A DNA stretch of 29,328 nt. Origin: Deltaproteobacteria bacterium. Its GTDB lineage: Bacteria; Desulfobacterota; Desulfobulbia; Desulfobulbales; VMSU01. Under the pieces are notes generated by a model. It searched no databases and was not told the origin of the DNA. It saw nothing but the letters and a program-made list of their open reading frames with translations. The stretch is taken from assembly GCA_021789795.1 (NCBI GenBank), contig JAJYJA010000005.1, forward strand, positions 1 through 29,328, given 5' to 3'. A program made the position numbers and the translations under genes. Of the stretch, positions 1 through 6,922 are shown in pieces (the stretch's first letter is position 1; each line of letters begins with the position of its first letter).

Positions 1-492
1 TCTGGCGCCGGGCACGGCGGCGGTGTCGATGATCTCCACCAGGCCCCGCTCGATCTTGTTCAGGATACCGGCGGTGGCCACTACGCCGTCAGGGATGCCG
101 CCGATGGTATCGAAGCGGTTCAATACCGGGTCGTAAACCGTGATCGCTCCCTTGGGCACGAACAGCCCCAGGTAGAGCAGCACGCCCAAGAAGACCGGCA
201 TGGCCCAGACCAGGGGCACGAGCCGGGCCCCGGTCGCCATCTTGACCGTGAAGGCCATGGCGGCAAAGACGATCCCCAGCACCGTGGCCGTGAAGAAGAG
301 GCCGAGATAACCGGCATCGGAGAAGATGAGCGCCAGTTTGCGGAAGGCCTGACTCACCGGGCCGAAGCCGTTGTAGGTGTAAAACTCCATGTCCAGTGCC
401 CGGGCGCTGTCGGCCAGACAGAGGACGATGAGAGCGCTTGCGGTGCCGACACTCAGGCAAAAGCGGCGACGCTGACTGCTGACATCCATCAT
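1..492 (-). CDS. traG: Conjugal transfer protein TraG, N-terminal part (runs off left edge)
   Basis: This frame is open from the ATG at 492 to the window edge (164 codons), so only the N-terminus is present. TraG of F-type systems is a large inner-membrane protein needed for pilus assembly and mating-pair stabilisation. A hydrophobic stretch around residues 11-32 is followed by a short periplasmic segment (DMEFYTYNGFGPVSQAF), then two membrane segments near residues 55-75 and 85-105, and the VPDGVV-type motif (here IGGIPDGVVATAG) typical of the TraG N-terminal domain. Its ATG overlaps the traH stop as ATGA, which implies translational coupling. Position after traH is the canonical F order. 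The identification rests on domain pattern plus neighbours; the C-terminal half cannot be assessed. Confidence 0.85.
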   Translation of the reverse strand, partial: MMDVSSQRRRFCLSVGTASALIVLCLADSARALDMEFYTYNGFGPVSQAFRKLALIFSDAGYLGLFFTATVLGIVFAAMAFTVKMATGARLVPLVWAMPVFLGVLLYLGLFVPKGAITVYDPVLNRFDTIGGIPDGVVATAGILNKIERGLVEIIDTAAVPGAR

Positions 493-1961
493 CGCAAGGC
501 CCGCTCCGCCACCCCGGCCCCGTACTTTTCGGCAACCAGCGTATAGAGCCGATTGTCCACGCTCTGCATGTGGTCGAGGATCTTGAAAATCATGGCCAGT
601 TCGGTGGCCGAGGCGGAATAGCTCTCCCGGGCCGCGAGTTGCAGGCGGTAGATCTTCTCGTTCATCCCTGCCACCTGGTCGTCCAGGTTGTCGGCGAAGA
701 TGGCGGCCTTGCAGTTCTCCGAGTCCTGACCGGCGGCGGAGCTAGACCGTTTACTCAAGAGCTCCTTGGCCTTGTCCATCACCTGCGTGGCGCGGCTGTA
801 GAGATCGACCAGCATTTGCAGGACATAGGCCTTGGCGGTGAGGTCGGAGAGGGTGGCGATGGTGGCGGCCTCCTGTTCGGTGCCGACGGCGGTCTTCAAC
901 GCCAGGCCGATGGAGAGCGGGCTGTTCTGGATAAAGGCGGTGTCGGTGGCGTCCAAGGTGCCCTGGGTCTTGATCTTTCCGGCCACCGAGGTCATCCGCG
1001 AGCTCACGTAGTTCACCAGGTCGGCGTTGGCGTCGGTGATCCGGGCGCAGGCGCCGGCGGCGTCCTTGGCCATGACGTTGCCCGCGATGAAGGCCTTGAC
1101 ATCGTCCGGGGTGTTCTGCGGGCAGGGCGAGACAAAGGTTACCTTGAAGGCGTTGTCCGGCCCCTCGACGCGCACGTCGCCCACCAGGCCCCGGATCAGG
1201 CTGACGTAATCGGACGACAGACCGAGCTTGCCGACCCCTAAGTTTTCGAGCAGCGAGCCGCCGCCATCGGCGAGGTTGGAGAGGAAGATCTCCTTGATCT
1301 CGTCGTTGCAGCCAGCGACCGTCCGCAGCACGTCCGGCTTCTGGGCCAGGTTCTTGTTGGCCCGGTCTCCCTCGGTGATGGTCTGGTAGAGGTCGGCCAG
1401 ACCCTGACGCAGCTTGTTCTCCTTGATGGCGTTGCCGAGCCGCCGTTCGATGGTGTCCATGGAGGCGAAGCCCTGGCCATCGCCGCTTTGCAGCACCGCC
1501 TTGATGTCCTTGGCCGCCGTGCATTCGTCCAGTTGCAGGCTGTTCAGCTTGTCGGCGATGGCCTCGAAGGATTTGATCGAGGTGGCGCAGGGCTCGCACA
1601 GGGTTTTCAAGGCCAGGTCGAAGGCCACCGCCCCGCCGCTCATCAGGATGCGCTGGAGCTTCTGCACCAGATACTCGAAATTCAGGAAGCTGAAGCCGCC
1701 GAGGAAGATATCGATGCCGCCGCAACCGCTCTTGATGCGGGGCGGCTCCACGGTCAAGGGGTAGACTGCGGTGTTTGGCCAGCGGGCGCTGAAACTGCCG
1801 CCGGAGTAGTAGCCGCGCTTCTGGCCGGCGAAGTAGTCCGGCGGGTTGGAGGTGCTTTGGGTGAGCCAGTCGTCCACCCAGCCGGCTTGAGCCGGAGGTG
1901 TCGTCAGCACGACGGCGGCAAACAAGGCAAAGAGGGTTGTTTTATGGCGGTTGCGTATCAT
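489..1961 (-). CDS. traH: Conjugal transfer pilus assembly protein TraH
   Basis: A 490-residue periplasmic/outer-membrane-associated protein of the F-type pilus assembly apparatus. I chose the ATG at 1961 because it gives a signal peptide (MIRNRHKTTLFALFAAVVLT, cleavage near AQAG) and overlaps the traF stop as TGATG. The open frame continues 110 codons further upstream, but that part lies inside traF and is a shadow. The mature start (GWVDDWLTQ), the glycine-rich block with SCG near residue 70 (SGCGGIDIFLGGFSF) and the paired cysteines in LCEPCATSIKS are typical of TraH. The C-terminal third is helical, in keeping with the coiled-coil described for the family. Length is close to F TraH (about 450-480 aa). 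It lies between traF and traG, as in F and related elements. Confidence 0.95.
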   Translation of the reverse strand: MIRNRHKTTLFALFAAVVLTTPPAQAGWVDDWLTQSTSNPPDYFAGQKRGYYSGGSFSARWPNTAVYPLTVEPPRIKSGCGGIDIFLGGFSFLNFEYLVQKLQRILMSGGAVAFDLALKTLCEPCATSIKSFEAIADKLNSLQLDECTAAKDIKAVLQSGDGQGFASMDTIERRLGNAIKENKLRQGLADLYQTITEGDRANKNLAQKPDVLRTVAGCNDEIKEIFLSNLADGGGSLLENLGVGKLGLSSDYVSLIRGLVGDVRVEGPDNAFKVTFVSPCPQNTPDDVKAFIAGNVMAKDAAGACARITDANADLVNYVSSRMTSVAGKIKTQGTLDATDTAFIQNSPLSIGLALKTAVGTEQEAATIATLSDLTAKAYVLQMLVDLYSRATQVMDKAKELLSKRSSSAAGQDSENCKAAIFADNLDDQVAGMNEKIYRLQLAARESYSASATELAMIFKILDHMQSVDNRLYTLVAEKYGAGVAERALR

Positions 1962-2839
1962 CAGAGCCCCTTTTTCAGGATGGCGGCGGGATCGAGTCCT
2001 CCCCCCTTCTGGAAGTCGTAGACCGAATACTCCTCTGGCGTAATCTGGCCGTTCAGAAGCCGAAGCGAACGGTAGAGGGTCTGCTCCAGTTCGTCGAGCG
2101 CCACCACTCCACTCGCCACCGGGATATATTCCTCCCGGCCCTTGCCGATCAAGATCAGGCTCGGGGCGGTCTGAATACCGAAACGGGCGGCCATGCCGGG
2201 GGTGGCGGCAATGTCGATCTCCCTGATCTGCCAGCCGTAGCGCTCGGTGAAGAAGCGCAGGATCTGGCGCTGCTCCAGGCAGTATTGGCAATTCGGGCGT
2301 GAGAAATAGAGCAGGGCATGATCACCTGCCGCCTCCTTGATGGTGGCGTCGATCTCATCTTTCTGCATCTTGACCCTGGCGACCACGCCCGGGGCGGCCA
2401 CCGGATAGTCGCGGCCCACATTCAAGTCGGCGTACTTCTGGATGACGTAGGAGGCGACATTGGCGTAGGCCGCCGCCTTGCGGCGGGCAATGTCCTGCAT
2501 GGTCAGGTACTCGTGGACATTCTCCTCCGTGGGCCGCTGCACCGCCTTCTTCTGGAACTCCAGGAGCAGTTTTTGGAAATCGTCCGGGTGCATGTCCCAC
2601 AACTGCTCGGTGGAGTAGTTGGCGAGCGAAGGCAGCACCCTGATTTCCGGCGCTGGCGGCGTTTTCCCTTCCTTCGCTTCCGGGGCCTGCTCGTACCAGA
2701 ACCAGCCCTGTTTGGCGCTTTCGTAAAAATGCCTTTCGTCGGCTTGGGCCGTCTGGCTGACCAGTGAGAGGCCAGCGACGACCAGTGCCATGAGCGCTCT
2801 ACCAAATCGGGTAGGCCTGTTTGAGTACGGTGTCGGCAT
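1961..2839 (-). CDS. traF: Conjugal transfer protein TraF with thioredoxin-like CxxC
   Basis: A periplasmic pilus-assembly protein with a C-terminal thioredoxin fold. A signal peptide (core ALMALVVAGLSLVSQTAQA) precedes the TraF-type N-terminal region (FYESAKQGWFWYE). The C-terminal half carries a CQYC active site (RPNCQYCLEQR, residues about 184-187) and a cis-Pro segment (IQTAPSLILIGKG). F-plasmid TraF lacks a CxxC, whereas several other F-type TraF proteins have it and act as disulfide isomerases. No separate trbB is seen nearby, so this protein may do that job (inference). The start is uncertain: 2866, 2839 and 2791 are all possible and none has a strong Shine-Dalgarno. 2839 is preferred because it keeps a basic n-region before the hydrophobic core. 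It overlaps the upstream peptidase gene. Confidence 0.9.
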   Translation of the reverse strand: MPTPYSNRPTRFGRALMALVVAGLSLVSQTAQADERHFYESAKQGWFWYEQAPEAKEGKTPPAPEIRVLPSLANYSTEQLWDMHPDDFQKLLLEFQKKAVQRPTEENVHEYLTMQDIARRKAAAYANVASYVIQKYADLNVGRDYPVAAPGVVARVKMQKDEIDATIKEAAGDHALLYFSRPNCQYCLEQRQILRFFTERYGWQIREIDIAATPGMAARFGIQTAPSLILIGKGREEYIPVASGVVALDELEQTLYRSLRLLNGQITPEEYSVYDFQKGGGLDPAAILKKGL

Positions 2840-3278
2840 CGATGAATCCGAAGTATCTGCTGTCATAGCTGCGGGGATGGGGGCCGATCATGAACAACTT
2901 GCCCTCCGGCACCCGGCCATTGAAGACGAACTGCGGCAGCGGCTTGCCCTTCGAGTCTTGGCGCAAGGCCCGGCCCAAAGGCGTCTGGTCGCAGGCATAC
3001 TCGCCGCCCTCCACCGTCAGCCGCTGGCCAGGGACACAGCCCACCCGTTTCAGCAACTGGTCGATCGTGGCCCCGGGGAGGCGTTTGCGAAAGAGCAGGT
3101 AGTCGCCCACCTTGAACCGCCTTGACTCCGGCTGGCCCAGGAAAAAGATCCGGTAGCCCAGGGATGGGGTCAGGGTGACGCTGATATGCCCTGGCAACCA
3201 GAGGCCTAGCGTGAGCGGCACGACCAGGGCCGCCATACTCCGCGGCCATGACCAGTTACGGTTTGATCTCGCGGGCAT
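2799..3278 (-). CDS. S26-family signal peptidase of conjugation systems (TraF of RP4 / TrhF type)
   Basis: A 159-residue membrane-anchored serine protease related to RP4 TraF and TrhF, which mature pilins in conjugation systems. One N-terminal membrane segment (about residues 15-33) is followed by the region of the catalytic serine (LTPSLGYRIFF, Ser39), the LLFRK strand after VGDY, and the catalytic lysine motif LLKRVGCVPG (Lys77). The C-terminal box FMIGPHPRSYDSRYFG is the SNDSRY-like box of leader peptidases. It overlaps trbI by 23 nt upstream and the 5' end of traF downstream. In this operon it could process the pilin or cut other exported Tra proteins. The gene name is left blank because 'traF' is used for two different proteins in these systems. 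Confidence 0.88.
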   Translation of the reverse strand: MPARSNRNWSWPRSMAALVVPLTLGLWLPGHISVTLTPSLGYRIFFLGQPESRRFKVGDYLLFRKRLPGATIDQLLKRVGCVPGQRLTVEGGEYACDQTPLGRALRQDSKGKPLPQFVFNGRVPEGKLFMIGPHPRSYDSRYFGFIDADTVLKQAYPIW

Positions 3279-3582
3279 TGCGCAAGACCACGTCCTTCAT
3301 GAGCACGATGTGATTGGCTGGCTCCGCGAATAGTGCCGCCTCCATGGCGTCGAGGCCACGACGCAACTCCTCGTCGCTCGCCGTGCCGTTCACCGCCTTG
3401 TCCCGCTGGGCTTGGATATAGCCCTTGAGGTCCATGGTCACGATCTTCTGGGCATAGCGCCGGTCGTAGATTGCCACCACGCCGGTCGCGGTGAGCAGGC
3501 TTACCAGCAGGGCCACGCTGGCGGTGAGCAGCAGTCCGCGACTTGCCGTCTGCCGGGTAGTTGTGTGCGTATCGTCTGTCAT
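3256..3582 (-). CDS. trbI: F-type conjugal transfer protein TrbI
   Basis: A small protein (108 aa) with one N-terminal membrane helix (about residues 17-38, LLLTASVALLVSLLTATGVV) and a periplasmic domain containing VTMDLKGYIQAQ, which resembles the V-T-F-D-x-K-x motif of F-type TrbI. F TrbI affects pilus outgrowth and retraction. I chose the ATG at 3582 over the one at 3588: GGGAGG sits directly against 3588 but six bases before 3582, and 3582 overlaps the trbC stop as ATGA. In F, trbI lies before traW; here it follows trbC, a rearranged but known-type order. Assignment is from size, topology, motif and context; similarity is modest. Confidence 0.7.
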   Translation of the reverse strand: MTDDTHTTTRQTASRGLLLTASVALLVSLLTATGVVAIYDRRYAQKIVTMDLKGYIQAQRDKAVNGTASDEELRRGLDAMEAALFAEPANHIVLMKDVVLRNAREIKP

Positions 3583-4379
3583 TGGCATCCTCCCTGCTCC
3601 TTGTTCCCCGAGATAGCGGCAAGCAACCGTTGCAGGCCGGGGCTTTTCGTCTCACGGTTGATTCTCTCCAAAAGGGCGTCCAAACTGGCATCGCCGGAGA
3701 CGATCAATGGTTCGCCACCCTCGTCACCGTTTGAATCAACCGGCACATAGGCCAGGGCTGGGACTTCGTTGATATGCAAGCGTTGGCAACGCTCGGGATC
3801 GACTTGGACATCCGCTTGAAACATATCGCATTTTTTCCTGTTCTGATCGCAGTCCGGGTCTTTCTTCAAAATCTCGCCAATGAAGGCCAGGGTTGGCCCG
3901 GCCCTCTTCATGCCACCGACAAAGCCGCGCAGCACCATGATGACCTGCCGGGCCTTGGCCTGATCGATTGTGGCGGCATAGGCGCGCAGGGTGGCAACCG
4001 GCACCGAACTGGAGATGAAGAGATAGAGCCGCTCCCTGCCGACAGATTCCCGCTCCGCTTCCGCCCTGGGCATCTCGGGGAGATGAAACACCGTCTCGCG
4101 CAGGCGTTGCCGTTCGGCTTGAATCTTGGCCTGATAGGCCGGGGTGTTGAACTGCTCCATGGTTTTCTCTGCCTGCTCGGTAGCGGCTGCCGCCTGGTTG
4201 CTGGCTGGCGGCATCGTCTTGGCCGTCTCGCCCGCCTGTTGCAAGACCTTGGTAAGGTCGTCCACGGTCAGCGTCTTGCCCGGCGATTCACCGGCCAATC
4301 CCCGCCCGGCAGCAGGCCCTAGCAGCAGGATAGTCACTATTATCCACCGCCCCGCGGTTTGTCTCAGAAGGCGCAGCAT
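3579..4379 (-). CDS. trbC: Type-F conjugative pilin assembly protein TrbC
   Basis: A periplasmic protein of about 266 aa. An N-terminal signal or anchor (LLRQTAGRWIIVTILLLGPA) is followed by an Ala/Gln-rich helical linker (residues about 40-95) and a C-terminal TrbC domain starting at LYLFISSSVPVATLRAY, with the later INEVPALAYV strand typical of this thioredoxin-like fold. Three cysteines (DCDQ, KCDM, RCQR) lie in an inserted loop before that last strand. TrbC of F works with TraW in pilus assembly. The frame is open from 4403, but 4379 is preferred because it has a purine-rich sequence upstream and gives a compact signal sequence. It overlaps the traU 3' end by 16 bases and its own stop overlaps the trbI start. 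Confidence 0.88.
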   Translation of the reverse strand: MLRLLRQTAGRWIIVTILLLGPAAGRGLAGESPGKTLTVDDLTKVLQQAGETAKTMPPASNQAAAATEQAEKTMEQFNTPAYQAKIQAERQRLRETVFHLPEMPRAEAERESVGRERLYLFISSSVPVATLRAYAATIDQAKARQVIMVLRGFVGGMKRAGPTLAFIGEILKKDPDCDQNRKKCDMFQADVQVDPERCQRLHINEVPALAYVPVDSNGDEGGEPLIVSGDASLDALLERINRETKSPGLQRLLAAISGNKEQGGCQ

Positions 4380-5371
4380 GCCCGTTTCCGAAAGACCATC
4401 CACAGGAACTCGTCGCCCGGCCCCTTGGCATTTTTGAAAGGCGGGTTGAGATTTGCGCCGTAGAAAAAGGCGCTCTTGCCGATGGGCCAGGCCTTCTTGC
4501 GCACCGCCGGCCGCACGGCGTGCAGCTTGTAGTTGGTCTTGCGCCAGATCGGCGTGGTCACGCAGGAGCAGAGATCGAGGCCGGGGTCGCAGATCAGGAG
4601 TTCCCGCGACAGCTTGTAGATCATGCGGGCCGCGACGGTGGCGTTGGCCTGGATGATGTTGTCGTCATCGACGTGGCCGGTCATGGGGTAGGCCGAGCCG
4701 CCGCTGCCCACGCACCAGAAGAGCGAGTCCAAGGGCCGGTCGGCATTCACCGCCACCGCATCGGCCATGCAGGCCATCTGGGCCGCCGGGTTGGCAAAGA
4801 GCAAGGCCTCGGGCTGGATGATGAAGGCCAGCTCGTCGTCCTGCCAGAGCGGGTCGATCTCGGTGATGTAGGCCACATCAAAGCCGGAGTGCTCGACGCA
4901 GACGAAATCGGTCAGGAGTTCCAGCATGCTCCAGACCGGATAGAGCAGATAATGGGCCTGGGCAAAGGTGGACTGCTCCGGCAGATTCGAGTCCAGGCTG
5001 GAATTTTTGCCAGACAGAAAACCTTTGGTCGAAGCCAGATCAAGCCCAAAACCAAGTGATGGAAAATAGTAGGGCGTGGCCACGGTCTCGATCATTCGGG
5101 CCGGCTCCCAGAAGCTCACCGAGACCCCGAAACGAAAGAAGACCGGCGGCGGGGCCGGGCAGACACAAACCGGATAGGAGGCCGGATCAGGGGTATCGTA
5201 GTTGCCCGAGGCCCCGGCGATGGTGATACCCGCGATCTTGATCGGGAAGATCTCCTGCCAGGCGATGTCGGTGATGGGGTTGACGAAGGTGCCGCTCTTG
5301 ACGGCTGCCCCGGCCTCAACGCATGGCCAAAGCAGGCAGAGGAGGATTGCGAGCCTTGCGCTACTTGTCAC
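4364..5371 (-). CDS. traU: Conjugal transfer protein TraU
   Basis: A 335-aa secreted, cysteine-rich protein needed for DNA transfer and pilus assembly in F-type systems; the length matches F TraU. It has a signal peptide (MTSSARLAILLCLLWPCVEA), the characteristic opening of the mature protein (FVNPITDIAWQEIFPIKIAG), the VCVCPAPPP motif, FWEPARMIETV, and clustered cysteines toward the end (CDPGLDLCSC and CC near the C-terminus), consistent with DsbC-dependent folding. The start is GTG at 5371, supported by GGAGG nine bases upstream. It overlaps the end of traW by 11 bases, indicating coupled translation. This is one of the most confident assignments in the window. Confidence 0.97.
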   Translation of the reverse strand: MTSSARLAILLCLLWPCVEAGAAVKSGTFVNPITDIAWQEIFPIKIAGITIAGASGNYDTPDPASYPVCVCPAPPPVFFRFGVSVSFWEPARMIETVATPYYFPSLGFGLDLASTKGFLSGKNSSLDSNLPEQSTFAQAHYLLYPVWSMLELLTDFVCVEHSGFDVAYITEIDPLWQDDELAFIIQPEALLFANPAAQMACMADAVAVNADRPLDSLFWCVGSGGSAYPMTGHVDDDNIIQANATVAARMIYKLSRELLICDPGLDLCSCVTTPIWRKTNYKLHAVRPAVRKKAWPIGKSAFFYGANLNPPFKNAKGPGDEFLWMVFRKRACCAF

Positions 5372-5984
5372 GGATCGCTACCTCCGTCACTTCGAGCTTT
5401 TTGCCGTTTTGCCTGACCACCGACGGCACGGCGGCCAGGTGCAGGCGCTTGGCCACCTCGTCCATGAGGTAGAAGACCGGTCGTTTCAGTTGCTCGGCAA
5501 GGTCGTAGTAGTCACCGCCGGAGAGGAGCAGCCGGGTATGGTAATCGCTGCCATACGGCGAGGCCTTGAACCACTCCACCTGCCGCTTGTCCCCGGCATC
5601 GATGATCACCAGGACGCTGGTCAGGCGGACATAGTCCAGGGGATTGAAGGCGTAGCCCTGTGGGTAGAGCACGCCACCCCTGCCGTCGGGGATGTTGCTT
5701 TCCAGGGTGTAGCTCATGTTCACCTGGAAGACCTTGTCGGTCTTGGCGGAAGGCAGTGAATGGAGGGTGTCGGGCCGGAAGTGCTGAATCTTGGTGCGGG
5801 CCATTTGCGGGCCGATGGCGGTCTGCCAGTTCACCCGGCCGGCCGCCTGGCGGATCTCGGTCAGGGCGTCAGGCTCGGCGATCGGATAGACGCGGCCTAT
5901 CGTGTCGAGGTGCTTGGCAGACACGGGCTCGGCACAGAGAGGGTACGCAAGGGTGACGGATACGATGAGGGTTGAAATACGCAC
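5361..5984 (-). CDS. traW: Conjugal transfer protein TraW
   Basis: A 207-aa periplasmic protein that works with TrbC in F-type pilus assembly. A signal peptide (MRISTLIVSVTLAYPLCAEP) is followed by the typical TraW opening (HLDTIGRVYPIAEPDAL) and a C-terminal domain with FNPLDYV, LLLSGGDYYDLAEQLKRPV and a VPSVVRQ strand. The start codon is GTG at 5984. The GGGGAG Shine-Dalgarno lies only about three bases upstream and is the 3' arm of an inverted repeat in the leader. No tra gene lies upstream of it in this window, so it is the first gene of this transfer block, unlike F where traC and trbI precede it. The identification itself is strong. Confidence 0.94.
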   Translation of the reverse strand: MRISTLIVSVTLAYPLCAEPVSAKHLDTIGRVYPIAEPDALTEIRQAAGRVNWQTAIGPQMARTKIQHFRPDTLHSLPSAKTDKVFQVNMSYTLESNIPDGRGGVLYPQGYAFNPLDYVRLTSVLVIIDAGDKRQVEWFKASPYGSDYHTRLLLSGGDYYDLAEQLKRPVFYLMDEVAKRLHLAAVPSVVRQNGKKLEVTEVAIRDK

Positions 5985-5987
5985 GGG

Positions 5988-6047
5988 CTCCCCGGTAGCG
6001 GCAAGAGTTCAGCAGAATAGTATCGCTACCTACTCTTTTCCGGGGAG
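5988..6047 (-). promoter_or_regulatory. Inverted repeat in the traW leader, overlapping its ribosome-binding site
   Basis: Two nested inverted repeats can be read directly. CTCCCCGG at 5988-5995 pairs with CCGGGGAG at 6040-6047, and GGTAGCG at 5994-6000 pairs with CGCTACC at 6024-6030. In the traW mRNA the downstream arm reads CGCUACCGGGGAG and contains the only Shine-Dalgarno candidate for the GTG start at 5984. A fold would therefore hide the ribosome-binding site. It could be an RNA control element for the transfer block, or a protein operator. The structure is seen in sequence; the function is inference. Confidence 0.5.
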
Positions 6048-6114
6048 GTGACGTCTTAACAGGTGAAAATATCCGGTGAGATGTCAGTCCATTGATGCGA
6101 GTGGGGAAAATGTG

Positions 6115-6143
6115 TTGTTGCCTTGTAGCTTATAGGCTAAAAT
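6115..6143 (+). promoter_or_regulatory. Toxin-antitoxin promoter with palindromic operator
   Basis: A sigma70-like promoter reads TTGTTG (6115-6120), a 17-bp spacer, then TAAAAT (6138-6143), pointing into the toxin-antitoxin locus. A near-palindrome TAGCTTATAGGCTA (6126-6139, 12 of 14 positions symmetric) fills the spacer and touches the -10. This is the expected layout for autoregulation by the antitoxin, which has a DNA-binding domain. It is preserved although the toxin gene is broken. Confidence 0.55.
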
Positions 6144-6164
6144 GAGACATGTAAGTGTTTCCCT

Positions 6165-6387
6165 ATGAAATCGACTAGTACAAAACGGAAAGCGGTAGAG
6201 TGCCGTTCCGGGAATGGCTTGAAGTTCTACGGGATGTGAATGGCCGGGCAAAAATTCGTGTCCGGCTCGACCGGGCACGCCTGGGCAACCTTTCGTCTTG
6301 CTGCTCATCGGCGGCGACAAAGACACGCAAAAGCGGAACACCACCCAAGCCACCGAATACCTGCAAGACTACAGGGGAGGCATTGAC
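6165..6387 (+). pseudogene. RelE/HigB-type addiction-module toxin, degraded
   Basis: Three pieces of one toxin gene lie in three different frames. The likely start ATG is at 6165. The N-terminal half is read from 6179 (YKTESGRVPFREWLEVLRD, then RAKIRVRLDRARLGNLS), just after an in-frame TAG. The C-terminal end is read from 6298 (LLIGGDKDTQKRNTTQATEY). These match the beginning and end of HigB/RelE 'addiction module killer' proteins of about 100 aa. The central 30 or so residues that normally join them are absent, consistent with an internal deletion plus a frameshift near the start. The C-terminal frame also lacks its stop and runs into the antitoxin. No full-length toxin can be made. Confidence 0.75.
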
Positions 6388-6690
6388 ATGGCACGGACAA
6401 CCGAATACCAAAAAGACCTGATCGAGGCCCTGAAGAACCCGGCGGAAGCAGCGGCCTATCTAAACGCCGCACTTGAAGAGGGTGACCGGGAGACCTTCCT
6501 GTTGGCATTACGCAATGTCGCCGAGGCCAATGGAGGGATGGCTGCAGTTGCTGACAAGGCCCATCTTAACCGAGAAAGCCTTTACCGTACCCTGTCTCGA
6601 CGTGGCAACCCGGAAATTCGCACCCTGTTCAACCTGCTGCATGGGGTTGGCCTGCGCCTGAATATCACCCAGGAGCAGACAGTGGCATGA
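6388..6690 (+). CDS. Addiction-module antitoxin, HTH protein (HigA-like), intact
   Basis: A 100-aa cytoplasmic DNA-binding antitoxin of the kind paired with HigB/RelE killer proteins. The N-terminal part (YQKDLIEALKNPAEAAAYLN, then EEGDRETFLLALRNVAEA) is followed by a Cro/C1-type helix-turn-helix (GGMAAVADKAHLNRESLYRTL) and the family's LFNLLHGVGLRLNI ending. The start ATG at 6388 has an excellent AGGGGAGG at 6373-6380. The frame extends upstream into the toxin remnant, but the ribosome-binding site decides the start. It probably still represses the promoter at 6115-6143. With the partner toxin broken it is an orphan antitoxin. It is the only intact plus-strand gene in the window. Confidence 0.85.
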   Translation: MARTTEYQKDLIEALKNPAEAAAYLNAALEEGDRETFLLALRNVAEANGGMAAVADKAHLNRESLYRTLSRRGNPEIRTLFNLLHGVGLRLNITQEQTVA

Positions 6691-6922
6691 CGCCGCAAAC
6701 GATTTACCGCATTTTCCCCTGAAACGCATTCACCGCATTCCTGACCTTGCCCGGCACCGTTTCCTATGTTCAAGAGCCGCGGACTGACTTTAGTTCATCA
6801 AAAAAATCGCACCACTTCAAGCCGCTCTGATCGAGTCTCATGCACGGCGATACTGCAAAAACAGCAGGCCGCTTGAACCATTTATTTGGCCGCCGCCTTT
6901 CCGACCGACCGCAGTCAGTCGC
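6691..6922. other. Intergenic region between antitoxin and molybdoenzyme gene
   Basis: No convincing open frame on either strand. Directly beyond the molybdoenzyme stop, GACCGAC (6903-6909) and GTCAGTC (6914-6920) can form a 7-bp stem with one G-U pair in the minus-strand transcript. It is not followed by a T run on that strand, so it may stabilise the 3' end but is not a clear intrinsic terminator. A short A tract lies near 6800. The two transcription units converge here. Confidence 0.4.

Noticed and set aside
1962..2291. N-terminal extension of the traH frame by 110 codons
   Set aside because: The extension overlaps traF in another frame; the ATG at 1961 gives a proper signal peptide and a coupled start.
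6298..6387. Antitoxin extended upstream from TTG 6298
   Set aside because: That part encodes the C-terminal end of the toxin; the AGGGGAGG ribosome-binding site fixes the antitoxin start at 6388.
6903..6920. Hairpin just beyond the molybdoenzyme stop as a terminator
   Set aside because: The stem has a G-U pair and no U tract follows; kept only as part of the intergenic description.
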